DNA from: Leptospiraceae bacterium | GTDB lineage: Bacteria; Spirochaetota; Leptospiria; Leptospirales; Leptospiraceae | Reading direction: 5' to 3' | Length of the DNA stretch: 64,000 nucleotides | NCBI GenBank assembly: GCA_015075105.1 | Contig: JABTUZ010000002.1 | Span: forward strand, 1,346,426-1,410,425 | In this document: piece after piece, positions 26,392-34,660 of the stretch | Numbering within the stretch: the first letter of the stretch is position 1 | Layout of the letters: every line of letters starts with the position of its first letter | Notes under the pieces: model-generated | Databases searched by the model: none | The model's input: only the letters and a program-made list of their open reading frames with translations | What the model was told of the DNA's origin: nothing | Position numbers and translations under genes: made by a program

Positions 26392-27558
26392 ATGTCTGTA
26401 AGATTCGATAGAGGAACCCTTGAAGTATTGGAAAGCCGTGACGGGTTTTTACGCGCTCGCGTAACAATCGCAAAGACCGGTGTATTTCCATACATTCGTA
26501 ACGGAAAAATTCGACGTGAAGCAAAACTTCCCGAAGAACTTTTTTCCGATGCAACCCTCGACAGCGCGAAACTGAAACCCGTAATCGAAGACCATCCGCC
26601 CCTTTCCGATAACGACGGACTCCTTAATTCCGAAAATTACCGGAAATATGTGAAAGGCTCACTCGGAGATTCGATCGAGGTCATTGAAAAAAAATACATC
26701 AATGCAACCGAGACCGTATTCGACAAATCTCTCATCGATACGTTAGGCAAAGGCGACAAGCGCGAAGTGTCTATCGGCTTTGAATGTGAGATCGACGAGA
26801 CCCCGGGAGTTTTTGACGGCGAGGAGTATGATGTGATCCAGAGAAATATCAAAATCAATCATATCGCTCATGTAGATCACGGAAGAGGAGGAGCGGACGT
26901 GAGAGCGCATCTCGATTCTTCGGACATATCCTATCAAACAAACGAGGAGGCAAACATGCCTACACCAAAAGAGGTCAGGAAGGATGGAGTAGATACTCCT
27001 CCGGAAAGCCCGGGTTCTGCCGGATCAAGCGCAGAAAACTGGCTAATACAATTTTTTCAGAAACTTGCGGCTACTCTGAATCCGTCGCAGTCACAGGCTC
27101 CGGTCGCAGACGCTCCAAAGCCAAGCGAAACCGAAACGCTGAAAGCTCAGATCGACGCACTCACAAAAGAGAACACAGATCTGAAAAAGAAACTGAATCC
27201 GTCAGGCGACAGCGCAAGCCAAAAACCTCCGCAGGATTCAAATGAGGCTATGATTGCCAAACGTGCAGACGAAAGAATGAAACTTGTAGAGACTGCAAAG
27301 GCAGTCGTGAAGGATTTCAAACACGACGGACTAACTGATCGAGAGATCAGGACACAGGTCATCAAAGCGATGACACCTAACGCAGAGATCAAACAGGACT
27401 GGAACGACGAGGTCGTGAAAGTTTCGTTTGACGCATCTGTAAACATTGCAAAAGAAAAATTCTTCATGGATAAAAAAACTTCGAACCTTCCCACGATGGA
27501 CGAGGCGGAAATCGAAAAACTGAGAGCTGCGAGGCTTGACATGAGAGGAGGAAAATAA
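26392..27558 (+). CDS. Phage prohead protease-scaffold fusion (DUF2213)
   Basis: 388 residues. The N-terminal half is DUF2213: KREVSIGFECEID, YDVIQRNIKINHIAHVDHGR. This family is the head-maturation protease of many Mu-like phages. The C-terminal half is a coiled, Ala/Lys/Gln-rich scaffold (about 190-340). Protease and scaffold in one chain, just before the capsid genes, is the usual arrangement. Confidence 0.85.
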   Translation: MSVRFDRGTLEVLESRDGFLRARVTIAKTGVFPYIRNGKIRREAKLPEELFSDATLDSAKLKPVIEDHPPLSDNDGLLNSENYRKYVKGSLGDSIEVIEKKYINATETVFDKSLIDTLGKGDKREVSIGFECEIDETPGVFDGEEYDVIQRNIKINHIAHVDHGRGGADVRAHLDSSDISYQTNEEANMPTPKEVRKDGVDTPPESPGSAGSSAENWLIQFFQKLAATLNPSQSQAPVADAPKPSETETLKAQIDALTKENTDLKKKLNPSGDSASQKPPQDSNEAMIAKRADERMKLVETAKAVVKDFKHDGLTDREIRTQVIKAMTPNAEIKQDWNDEVVKVSFDASVNIAKEKFFMDKKTSNLPTMDEAEIEKLRAARLDMRGGK

Positions 27559-28052
27559 TGGAACCAAATCCGCTATATTCACAAATAGAGCTTGGAGCTG
27601 GAAAACAACCGCAGGAATACCCCAACCAATACTCTGAGACCGGAGTCTCCGGAGAGACTATTCCTTTTGGAAAAGCTGTAGGTGAAGGCTCAGGTGGAAA
27701 AACAAGACTTGCACTAAAATCGCTTGCAATTCCTTTTAAAGGAGTAGCAAATTTTTCTACAGACGCAAAAGACCCGGACAACAACTCGTATCTCGACGGG
27801 GATCCGATGGGAATTACCAAAACCGGATTCATACAGGTAAAAGTTGAGGAAGCCGTGACACCATTGTCTACAGTTCGCATTCGCGTTGAAGACCATGCGT
27901 CAGACGTAACTAAAACTCACGGAAATTTCTGTACTACAGCAGAGGCAGGAAAAACCGCAAAACTCAAAGGCGCAGAATTTAAGTCAACTCTTACGTCAGC
28001 CGGAGTCGCAACTTTATTTCTGCCGGATAGCGTTGAGTACATAGCAGATTAA
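27558..28052 (+). CDS. Phage capsid decoration/cement protein (putative)
   Basis: 164 residues, beta-rich and glycine-rich, with no helices to speak of. It lies between protease and major capsid and overlaps the protease stop by 1 bp. This is where small structural cement proteins (gp24-like) are encoded. Assignment is by position and composition. Confidence 0.65.
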   Translation: MEPNPLYSQIELGAGKQPQEYPNQYSETGVSGETIPFGKAVGEGSGGKTRLALKSLAIPFKGVANFSTDAKDPDNNSYLDGDPMGITKTGFIQVKVEEAVTPLSTVRIRVEDHASDVTKTHGNFCTTAEAGKTAKLKGAEFKSTLTSAGVATLFLPDSVEYIAD

Positions 28053-28068
28053 CTTTAAGGAGAAAAAC

Positions 28069-29016
28069 ATGCCAGAAATCAGACATGATTCATTTTTAAC
28101 CAAGAACGATCTTCTCTATATAGAGAGCGTTCTTTTGAAACCTCTCGATGAAGAGCTTGCTCTTCGTCAAATTGCGCGGGTCAATCCGAGCTATCCGAGA
28201 TTTGCAAGAGAAATCGGCTACGATGTCTACAAACGCGAAGGCAAAGCGAAAGTTCACGCTGCAGGCGGACGCGTTAAAGACATTCCGTTTGTCGGTGAGG
28301 AAATCGATCGAACCACACAGCCGGCGGTTGATATCGCGACAGGAATCCGCTACAACGAAGACGAACTCGAGGCAATGCAGGCAAAACGCTCTCTCGGCAA
28401 AGGCCCTGCGTTTTCCCTCGATCAGTCCAGAATTGATGCTGCGAGAAGATTTGTTTCTGAACAAGAGGACTTCATCGGTTTCAACGGAGACTCATCCCTG
28501 AAAATTCAGGGAGTTCTGAATAAAACCGGAATCCAGGCAGAGGATGTCGCTGAAGGTGCGACAGGCGCGAATGCGACAGAAAAGAAAAAGTGGGAGAATA
28601 AAACCTCGCTCGAAATTCTGAAAGACCTCCATACCGCTAAAACCAAGGTTGAGAATTCAGGACACTTCAACGCGACGACTCTCGTCCTTTCAACAGAGGC
28701 AAAAAACAGAATGCTGAAACCGTTGAACGATGTGGCAACATTGACGCTTCTGAAATGGCTGGAAAGCGAAGGTCTTTTCTTCAAGAAGATCATTACGACT
28801 AACGCACTAAAAGGAGCGAATAACGTCCTCAACAAAAACTGTTTTCTTGTTCTCGACGACAACCCGGCAGTAATCGAACTGGCAATTCTGAAGGACATCA
28901 CCCTCGGAACGCCGGAAACAGACTGGACCGGAGAAACAAAAATGCTTGTATCCGAAAGATTCGGAGGATCGATCATTCGATACCCATCCGCAATCTATGT
29001 AGGAAAGGGCATTTAA
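28069..29016 (+). CDS. Phage major capsid protein (HK97-like fold)
   Basis: 315 residues, with AAGGAG-type ribosome site before the ATG. The E-loop and spine-helix style regions (FVGEEIDRTTQPAVDIATG, EQEDFIGFNGDSSLKIQGVLN) resemble DUF2184/encapsulin-like capsid proteins. It follows protease and cement genes. Codon use is GC-rich relative to the host. Confidence 0.82.
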   Translation: MPEIRHDSFLTKNDLLYIESVLLKPLDEELALRQIARVNPSYPRFAREIGYDVYKREGKAKVHAAGGRVKDIPFVGEEIDRTTQPAVDIATGIRYNEDELEAMQAKRSLGKGPAFSLDQSRIDAARRFVSEQEDFIGFNGDSSLKIQGVLNKTGIQAEDVAEGATGANATEKKKWENKTSLEILKDLHTAKTKVENSGHFNATTLVLSTEAKNRMLKPLNDVATLTLLKWLESEGLFFKKIITTNALKGANNVLNKNCFLVLDDNPAVIELAILKDITLGTPETDWTGETKMLVSERFGGSIIRYPSAIYVGKGI

Positions 29017-29032
29017 TGGAACCCTAAAGACG

Positions 29033-29443
29033 ATGGCAGAGATACCATTAGCAGACTTTAAAACTTACCTACCTGCGAATCACGGTCACGAAGATTCTTT
29101 TCTGCAAAGAATTCTAAGTGATGCAAGGAGGGAAGTGGAGATGGATGGTGTCTCTGCCGACCATATTCAATTTGATTATCTTCAAAGGTTGAAAGGACTT
29201 GCTCTATTACAGCAGGATTTTTCAACGAGGGAAGGGCTAAATTCCACATCATCCGCTCCTGCTGATTCTCCTTCGAGCTTTTCCATTTCCGGCGCATTTT
29301 CCGTAGGGTTTGGTACGCCGAAATCAGATTCAGAAAAAATTTTCGGAACCGGCGCAGACTCCATGACAGAGGCAAACTCTTTTGAAAAAGCCTACAAAAC
29401 TGCTCTTGCAAAAATTGTCGGAATGAAAAGCCAGATCCTATGA
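29033..29443 (+). CDS. Head-tail connector protein (putative)
   Basis: 136 residues with a helical N-terminus (FLQRILSDARREVEMDG) typical of gp6/gp15-like adaptors that sit under the portal, and a Ser-rich low-complexity middle (about 64-90). Placed right after the capsid gene, as expected. Confidence 0.6.
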   Translation: MAEIPLADFKTYLPANHGHEDSFLQRILSDARREVEMDGVSADHIQFDYLQRLKGLALLQQDFSTREGLNSTSSAPADSPSSFSISGAFSVGFGTPKSDSEKIFGTGADSMTEANSFEKAYKTALAKIVGMKSQIL

Positions 29444-29790
29444 TAATCGATGCAAACAGTATTTCGATTCTGAAACAACTCCAAAGACCCGTTCAGGTTT
29501 ACTCCCCGACCACAGGATACTACCAGGGAGAATACGAAGAATACGGAGGCGACCCAGTTACAAAAAATCTCATTATCATTCCCATATCCGGTGAGGATTT
29601 ACGAAACGCCGAGCAGGGTTCCTATACCGCAGAGGACAAAATGGTTCTGGAAATCGGAAGTACGACATTGAAACTCAAAGACAAATTTACGTTCAATTCC
29701 GAAAACTACGAAATCCACAAGGTTTACGATTTCACATTCGAGGCAAACCTCGCAAAATACATAGCGAAAAAAATATGGGCGTCACAGTAA
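29440..29790 (+). CDS. Head closure protein (putative)
   Basis: 116 residues, beta-rich (VQVYSPTTGYYQGEYEEYGG, LEIGSTTLKLKDKFTF). Small beta-barrel stoppers occupy this place between adaptor and neck genes. It overlaps the gene before by 4 bp and the one after by 16 bp. Confidence 0.55.
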   Translation: MIIDANSISILKQLQRPVQVYSPTTGYYQGEYEEYGGDPVTKNLIIIPISGEDLRNAEQGSYTAEDKMVLEIGSTTLKLKDKFTFNSENYEIHKVYDFTFEANLAKYIAKKIWASQ

Positions 29791-30317
29791 AAGACATAGA
29801 CAATTTCCCGAAAATCATTTCGGATTTGAAAGAACTGAAAAATCTCTCAGCCTTTGTTGGAGTCTCCGCAGAACCGGATTCCGATCTTGCAATTTACGCC
29901 GGAGCTAATGAATTCGGAGCCGTAATCAAATCCAAAAAAGCAATTGCAAAACTCTATTATCTCATGGTCGAAGAAGGTCTTATCGATGAGAAAAAATTTC
30001 CTATATATATCTGGATGAAATCCAAAGACAAAATCGTAATTCCGGAAAGATCATTTCTTCGTAGCACTTTTCACGACGAATCCGTAATGGAAAAAGTAAA
30101 AAACACATTCACGAGAATTCTTTCATCGACGATGAGTCCAGAAAAAGCCCTGAGTGCGGCCGCAGATGTTCTTGTTTCTGCGGTAAAATCAAAAATCGTT
30201 TCCGGAGTCGGTCCCGGCAATCATCCACTCACCAGCGCCGGAAAATCCGGCCAGGGCACCCTCCAAAAGTCCTTTCAGCTTCATAGATCCATCCGGAAGC
30301 AGATTGTGAAGGAGTGA
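29775..30317 (+). CDS. Neck/virion morphogenesis protein (gp10-like, putative)
   Basis: 180 residues. AIYAGANEFGAVI followed by IPERSFLRSTFHDE is the pattern of HK97 gp10-like and Mu virion-morphogenesis proteins, which join head to tail. It is the last head-neck gene; no tail gene follows, which is the element's main oddity. Confidence 0.72.
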   Translation: MGVTVKDIDNFPKIISDLKELKNLSAFVGVSAEPDSDLAIYAGANEFGAVIKSKKAIAKLYYLMVEEGLIDEKKFPIYIWMKSKDKIVIPERSFLRSTFHDESVMEKVKNTFTRILSSTMSPEKALSAAADVLVSAVKSKIVSGVGPGNHPLTSAGKSGQGTLQKSFQLHRSIRKQIVKE

Positions 30318-30421
30318 CCGTGAATTTCGGTTGACTAAAATTTCTTTTTTTAAAAAGTCTAAGAAATAGATAAAAAACTTCCGTAAATATAGAAAAGGAA
30401 GATTCTGTAAGGGAAAAGAAA

Positions 30422-30907
30422 ATGGAAAAGCCGGAATTTTATGAGAATCTTGAACCGATTGCTTTAGCATATTATCAGGCAGGATGTGACATTCCTGATT
30501 TACATGCGGATATGAAACCAAAATGGGATTTGCATGTTCTTTATTCTTTCAATAAAAATGATAACTATTATTATGTGCATTGCCTTGATATGGATCTGAT
30601 TGCTTATGCAAGCGTCGAATCTCAGGCTGAATTGCGGTTAATGGATATGATTCAGGGACACATGTCCAGTGCCTTAGAAGAGAAAAGATTCGAGCATTTA
30701 ATGGACTACCCGGCGGATGATTCAATCTTATTATATTACCATAATTTAAAAATGGAATACTATCGAAAACAAGGTGGAGTGATCGATAAAATTATTTCCA
30801 AAATTAAAGATTATGATTTACATAAAAAAAGAAGAATGGTAACCCAAAAGCTTGAAGAGGATATTATTCTCGTTGAAAAAATTCAGGAGTGGAGAATTGC
30901 AATCTAA
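30422..30907 (+). CDS. Accessory phage gene, weakly HicB-like
   Basis: 161 residues. The region WDLHVLYSFNKNDNYYYVHCLDMDLIAYASVE resembles the degenerate RNase H core of HicB-type proteins. The gene is much more AT-rich than the head operon before it and has TTGACT about 90 bp upstream as a possible private promoter. It overlaps the next gene by 19 bp. Both look like cargo added after the head genes. Confidence 0.5.
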   Translation: MEKPEFYENLEPIALAYYQAGCDIPDLHADMKPKWDLHVLYSFNKNDNYYYVHCLDMDLIAYASVESQAELRLMDMIQGHMSSALEEKRFEHLMDYPADDSILLYYHNLKMEYYRKQGGVIDKIISKIKDYDLHKKRRMVTQKLEEDIILVEKIQEWRIAI

Positions 30908-31230
30908 CATTTTCTCTTATGACACCTGGAAAGAATTATATTTTCGCCACCGATCTTGTAGAATATCTTGAATCGAAAGGCATTAAAGTCAAAAAACAGT
31001 TATTAAATCATAAAAAAGATTTTAGGCTTGTTATTCAGATAAAGGACAAAACAGATCCAGCTAAATTTGTGACCGCTTTTCCTTTCAGTAACAACCTCCT
31101 TGATGATATAGACAAGGTCGGGTTTACTAAAAAATATTTAACTCATCTGTTTCCGAAGATTATACGATTGGAAGAATATAGTAGTGTAAAGTTATCTATT
31201 GATGACTTAAAAGAGCAAGAATACAAATAA
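30889..31230 (+). CDS. Accessory phage gene, unknown
   Basis: 113 residues from ATG 30889; an inner ATG at 30919 (MTPGKNYIF) is an alternative. Mixed alpha/beta with no known motif. It is AT-rich like its partner upstream and shares its transcript, suggesting a two-gene cassette with a joint function. Confidence 0.5.
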   Translation: MENCNLTFSLMTPGKNYIFATDLVEYLESKGIKVKKQLLNHKKDFRLVIQIKDKTDPAKFVTAFPFSNNLLDDIDKVGFTKKYLTHLFPKIIRLEEYSSVKLSIDDLKEQEYK

Positions 31231-31236
31231 TCCCCT

Positions 31237-31656
31237 CTAACCCACCCTAACCAAAATTTCTTTACAGGCAGTGATGATTTTCGACGCTTCGTAGCGCGTC
31301 AGATTTTGCGAATACGCTTTGTGGACAACCTTTGTAGAAAGCGCTTCGAGGGTGTAGCCATAGCCTCTTTTTTTGATCTCTCCAATCAAGCTTTCCAGAT
31401 ATGTTCTCTGGGCAAAACTCATCTTGGCGACTCTGCCGCTTGGCTGGAATTTGGATTGCTTTCTGCGCCCGCAAATCCGGTCGATTACGCGTTTTGCCTC
31501 GCCTAGATGCAGGTCTGAAATGTGTTCTTTGCCGGTTTTTTGATAGACGATTGTGTGGAGGAGATCGGAGTCTATCCCTTTGTCGCGCGCGCTCGCCCAG
31601 ATTTTCCGCAATTGGGCAGGTGTGATTTTACTGGAAGTAGTGGTGTTCATCGTCAA
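31237..31656 (-). CDS. GemA/gp16-like regulatory protein (DUF1018)
   Basis: 139 residues. ITPAQLRKIWASARDKGID, the basic centre, and MSFAQRTYLESLIGEI match the GemA family of Mu-like phages, which modulates host gene expression and DNA topology early in infection. It ends a leftward unit with a helix-turn-helix gene and the second repressor. Confidence 0.8.
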   Translation of the reverse strand: MTMNTTTSSKITPAQLRKIWASARDKGIDSDLLHTIVYQKTGKEHISDLHLGEAKRVIDRICGRRKQSKFQPSGRVAKMSFAQRTYLESLIGEIKKRGYGYTLEALSTKVVHKAYSQNLTRYEASKIITACKEILVRVG

Positions 31657-31828
31657 CGTAGCTTTTCAGCTTGTCGATGTCTGATTGCCGGTAGAGGTAT
31701 TTCCGGTTGTTGACAATCTCGAACGGCAGTTTTCCCGACAGTCGGTAATTTGCGATAGTCCGGGGCTTGACTTTCAGCTCCTGCGCCGCCTCTGCGGGCG
31801 TGAGCAGTTTATTTGGATTCTGTGACAT
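31628..31828 (-). CDS. Excisionase-like helix-turn-helix protein
   Basis: 66 residues from the ATG at 31828, which has AGGAGG at the right spacing; longer frames start without one. LLTPAEAAQELKVKPRTIANYR, then KLPFEIVNNRKYLYRQSDID is the MerR/Xis-type DNA-binding pattern. It overlaps gemA at its end and the repressor stop at its start. Confidence 0.75.
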   Translation of the reverse strand: MSQNPNKLLTPAEAAQELKVKPRTIANYRLSGKLPFEIVNNRKYLYRQSDIDKLKSYVDDEHHYFQ

Positions 31829-32087
31829 TTTTTCCTCCTGATACATCCAGCACTTGGGCGGTTGGGCAGGTGCTGGATAAAAACATTTCCCCTTCACCGG
31901 TTAGGAGCCAGTTTAGATTTACGTTGTAGTTTTTATTGAGAACGATCAACGAACGGTCAGGCAGACGCTTATATCTTTCTCCAGTTAAAAGCTCGGACAT
32001 CGTAGATATATTAATACAGAGCTTTTGCGCAAACTCTGACTGAGTTATTCCTATACTCAAAATTATTTTTTTTAATCTATCTTTCAT
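31809..32087 (-). CDS. CI-like phage repressor (copy 2)
   Basis: 92 residues from the ATG at 32087. MKDRLKKIILSIGITQSEFAQ and NLNWLLTGEGEMFLSS align with copy 1 (19877-20305), but it is shorter and lacks that copy's C-terminal extension. It faces the early operon across the operator at 32124. A longer frame to 32177 would run through the operator and is unlikely. Confidence 0.75.
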   Translation of the reverse strand: MKDRLKKIILSIGITQSEFAQKLCINISTMSELLTGERYKRLPDRSLIVLNKNYNVNLNWLLTGEGEMFLSSTCPTAQVLDVSGGKNVTESK

Positions 32088-32110
32088 TTTTCGTAATTCA
32101 TGAAAATTTT

Positions 32111-32155
32111 TAGTTGACAAATTATCGTAATTTACGATAGTCAAATCGTCAACTA
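32111..32155. promoter_or_regulatory. Early control region with operator ATCGTAATTTACGAT
   Basis: The operator (32124-32138) is identical to 19819-19833. It is framed by a second palindrome, TAGTTGAC (32111-32118) and GTCAACTA (32148-32155), each arm holding a TTGAC that can serve as a -35 for one of two face-to-face promoters. Repressor binding would block both. Confidence 0.75.
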
Positions 32156-32196
32156 AAAAAATACAGACGGGATTCAAAAAAGGGTAATCAAAAGCT

Positions 32197-32445
32197 ATGA
32201 ATACAAGTGAGAGAAAAATGAAAATACGAGATCGGATCGCATTCGCACGGACTGCAATAAATCTGAAATTAGGATTTGCGGGAAATGATTACGGATACAA
32301 AAAAATCCCCGACAAACATCTTGCTGATAAACTACTCAGCCGTTGTGCGATTCTTGAAACATTCATCAAAGATTTCGGTCTCGAAAAAGATTTTTTACGA
32401 TGGTGTGATGACAACTTGGGGGAAGAGAGAAATGAACAGATCTAA
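32197..32445 (+). CDS. First gene of the early operon, unknown
   Basis: 82 residues, basic at the start (KMKIRDRIAFARTA) and acidic at the end. No family recognised. Starts the rightward unit that leads to gam. Confidence 0.5.
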   Translation: MNTSERKMKIRDRIAFARTAINLKLGFAGNDYGYKKIPDKHLADKLLSRCAILETFIKDFGLEKDFLRWCDDNLGEERNEQI

Positions 32446-32716
32446 AAGAGAAAAAGTGCGTCATGCGTTTATGGTCACCCACACGGTCGAACTTCGCAAT
32501 GAAAGACTGAACCCGTCGGGCGTTTTTGACATTTGCTGGGCTCGGATTCCGGAGGCTCTAACGAAAAAGCTCAATGCAAACGAGCTTCTCGAATACATCA
32601 ATCTTCACATTCTGCCCAAGGTCGTCACAGAGGAAAAATCGGTTCAGTGCAACGTATTTCCAAAATCTTATAAAATGAGCAATCTGAAAAAACACACCCT
32701 GGAGGTTTTCGCATGA
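32432..32716 (+). CDS. Hypothetical early phage protein
   Basis: 94 residues from the ATG at 32432, which overlaps the end of the previous gene by 14 bp and follows GGAAGAGAG. Alpha/beta with no known motif. Confidence 0.5.
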   Translation: MNRSKREKVRHAFMVTHTVELRNERLNPSGVFDICWARIPEALTKKLNANELLEYINLHILPKVVTEEKSVQCNVFPKSYKMSNLKKHTLEVFA

Positions 32717-32985
32717 ATTTATTTGTTTCTACCCGGCGCGATGGTCAGCCAAACGCCGTGGATTCTCCTTTGTCAGAGCAACCACTCGGGGCGAAAGCCC
32801 CCGATTTTTGCGACCATTCAAAAGTTGTTCGTCACTGTCTCCGTACCGGAATCAGAATAGACCCTAATTTTGAATCCGAAACCTGCGGAAACATCGAAGA
32901 GCGCTACCAGTTCGGACTCTGCAAACCCTGCCTCATAGATAGATTCAAATCTTTACGAAATCTCATAGACGAGGTAAGGAGCTAA
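32713..32985 (+). CDS. Cys-containing early phage protein
   Basis: 90 residues with five cysteines (DFCDH, RHCLR, ETCGN, FGLCKPC). The last pair CKPC and the earlier ones could bind a metal. Overlaps the gene before by 4 bp. Function unknown. Confidence 0.5.
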   Translation: MNLFVSTRRDGQPNAVDSPLSEQPLGAKAPDFCDHSKVVRHCLRTGIRIDPNFESETCGNIEERYQFGLCKPCLIDRFKSLRNLIDEVRS

Positions 32986-32988
32986 CGC

Positions 32989-33174
32989 ATGAAGAAAAAA
33001 TCAAAAAAGAAAATTGCTCTGACAAAGGGCAAGAAGAAGGTCGCGAAAAAAAAGGCTAAGAAGATCATCTCGCTGAAATCCAAAAAGCGGGTACGAAAGA
33101 TCGTAGCGAAAGCGACACGAGTAAAACTGAATAAGGAGATCGTCCATGAAACAAACCCAAACCAGGCCGCTTGA
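32989..33174 (+). CDS. Lysine-rich basic protein
   Basis: 61 residues, about half Lys or Arg (KKKSKKKIALTKGKKK at the start). It recalls histone-H1-like or nucleic-acid-coating proteins. It overlaps the start of gam by 29 bp, so it may partner Gam on DNA. Confidence 0.5.
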   Translation: MKKKSKKKIALTKGKKKVAKKKAKKIISLKSKKRVRKIVAKATRVKLNKEIVHETNPNQAA

Positions 33175-33679
33175 AACTTTGGAAGATCTAAACAACCGGA
33201 TGAGTCGCCTCGTTGAAATCGAGTCTGAACTGAAAAAGATCGACGGAGAGAAAAACAAAAAGGTCGAGATGGCAAGAAATGAATTTGTCGAACTGGAGCG
33301 CGATCTCGTTTTTGAGCGTGAAGAACTCGATCAGATGGTCAGGGAATTTCTTCTGCAGAACAAGGACACGATTTTCGCATCCAAAAAAACAGTCGAGCTT
33401 CCATTCGCAACAGTCAAGAGAATCGATTCTCAGGAAATCGAAGTCCGGGACGAGAAATCTAAAGAGCTTCCTCCTTACACAATCGAACTCATCGAGAAAA
33501 ATTTCCCTGACAGGGCGGACGAAGCAATCAAGATCGAAAAGAAAGTCCAGAAGAACACTTTGAAAAACTGGACAGACTCGGAGCTTGCAAAAATCGGAGC
33601 CACAAGATTCTACAATACGAACATCAACTACAAGCTCCGTCTGGAACTCGAAAAAACGGACATTGCAAAACCGGTGTAG
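33146..33679 (+). CDS. gam: Gam-like host-nuclease inhibitor
   Basis: 177 residues. A long N-terminal coiled coil (about 10-65) leads to LPFATVKRID and the C-terminal core, as in Mu Gam. Mu Gam is a Ku-like protein that coats linear DNA ends and blocks host exonucleases. Its presence marks the element's Mu-like descent. Confidence 0.82.
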   Translation: MKQTQTRPLETLEDLNNRMSRLVEIESELKKIDGEKNKKVEMARNEFVELERDLVFEREELDQMVREFLLQNKDTIFASKKTVELPFATVKRIDSQEIEVRDEKSKELPPYTIELIEKNFPDRADEAIKIEKKVQKNTLKNWTDSELAKIGATRFYNTNINYKLRLELEKTDIAKPV

Positions 33680-33877
33680 ATGGAGGATCTGAGCTTGAAA
33701 ATTCTGAAATCTTTCATGAGACGACCCGAAAGAGACCGCTCTGTCGGCGAAATCTCAAGAATGCTTTCGATTCGTCCAAGATCAGCTTCTTACAACTTAC
33801 GCAAACTTACTGTGAACGGAGTTCTTTGTTCGACGGGAAAAACCAAATCCCGTCGCTACAAGCTAATCGAAAAATGA
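33680..33877 (+). CDS. Winged-helix regulator
   Basis: 65 residues. DRSVGEISRMLSIRPRSASYN and a basic wing (TGKTKSRRYKLIEK) give a small winged helix. It begins directly after the gam stop. Possible late-gene activator candidate for the TCGGAAAGTTTGAC sites, but this is untested. Confidence 0.65.
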   Translation: MEDLSLKILKSFMRRPERDRSVGEISRMLSIRPRSASYNLRKLTVNGVLCSTGKTKSRRYKLIEK

Positions 33878-34107
33878 AAGGATTTTTTATCGGAAAGAAG
33901 GGTATTGCGTTTTCCGAAACAACAGGAGAGAATAAGGAAATAGGAATCACTGCAAGAAAACTAACTGTCAAAATGACTTTCGAGGACTTAGAATTCGATG
34001 ATCTTTGCGATGTAGTTCAATCAATCTACGGAACTGCCAGCGTTGGTAACATCGAAACCCATATCCGAAAATCTCTTCTCATCTCTGATACAAAAATCGT
34101 AAAGTAG
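33874..34107 (+). CDS. Hypothetical early phage protein
   Basis: 77 residues from the ATG at 33874, overlapping the winged-helix gene by 4 bp. Beta-rich start (FFIGKKGIAFSETTG) and an acidic middle. Unknown. Confidence 0.5.
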   Translation: MKGFFIGKKGIAFSETTGENKEIGITARKLTVKMTFEDLEFDDLCDVVQSIYGTASVGNIETHIRKSLLISDTKIVK

Positions 34108-34112
34108 AGATT

Positions 34113-34250
34113 ATGAGCACAATGGAATATCTATACTGGCAAAATCTTTCTCTGATGATCGTTCAACTCGGATTTAGTTTTTTTGTTCTCTGTGTGGATT
34201 TTGTTGGAATCATCGCATGTGTTTGGTTTTTGAGGAAACTCTGGAAATAA
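34113..34250 (+). CDS. Single-span membrane protein
   Basis: 45 residues with one long hydrophobic helix (MIVQLGFSFFVLCVDFVGII split over about 15-37) and a basic end (LRKLWK). The layout recalls small holin- or pinholin-like proteins but is not proof of such a role. Confidence 0.45.
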   Translation: MSTMEYLYWQNLSLMIVQLGFSFFVLCVDFVGIIACVWFLRKLWK

Positions 34251-34317
34251 TGGAAACCGATTCACATATCCACTAACCGCCGATGCCGCGCAAGTTACTG
34301 GTTCGAGAAGGTATAGG

Positions 34318-34449
34318 ATGGATGCAAATAGAAAACTGCTTTTGCGAAATAGACTGGATGATCCAGAATATATGGACAGGTCCGTCCATTCAATAACAAT
34401 ATGTAAAGTCTTCCTGAAAAAAAGAAATCAAGCCTTGCGTTGGGCTTGA
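34318..34449 (+). CDS. Small basic hypothetical protein
   Basis: 43 residues (MDANRKLLLRNRLDDPEYMD.. ending ALRWA). AAGG lies upstream. Weakly supported; the region 34250-34632 otherwise holds no clear gene. Confidence 0.3.
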   Translation: MDANRKLLLRNRLDDPEYMDRSVHSITICKVFLKKRNQALRWA

Positions 34450-34660
34450 AAACCCGAAAAGAACTCAAACACCTCAAGCATACCAAACAAGACACCTAAA
34501 TTTTAGCCCCCTCCCCAAAACCAAAAATAGTAATAATCTGGCAAGAATCTTGCGTGATTGCTGTCAAAATCAGATATTTTCCTAAATTTTCCGATATTTG
34601 GTTTTGGATTAGTTGCACATTTGAGTTTGAAGTGCCCCCCTAAAACTGTAAAGAAAAAAA

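Noticed and set aside
31306..31713. Plus-strand frames opposite gemA and the excisionase-like gene
   Set aside because: The minus-strand genes have family motifs and good ribosome sites; the plus frames have neither.
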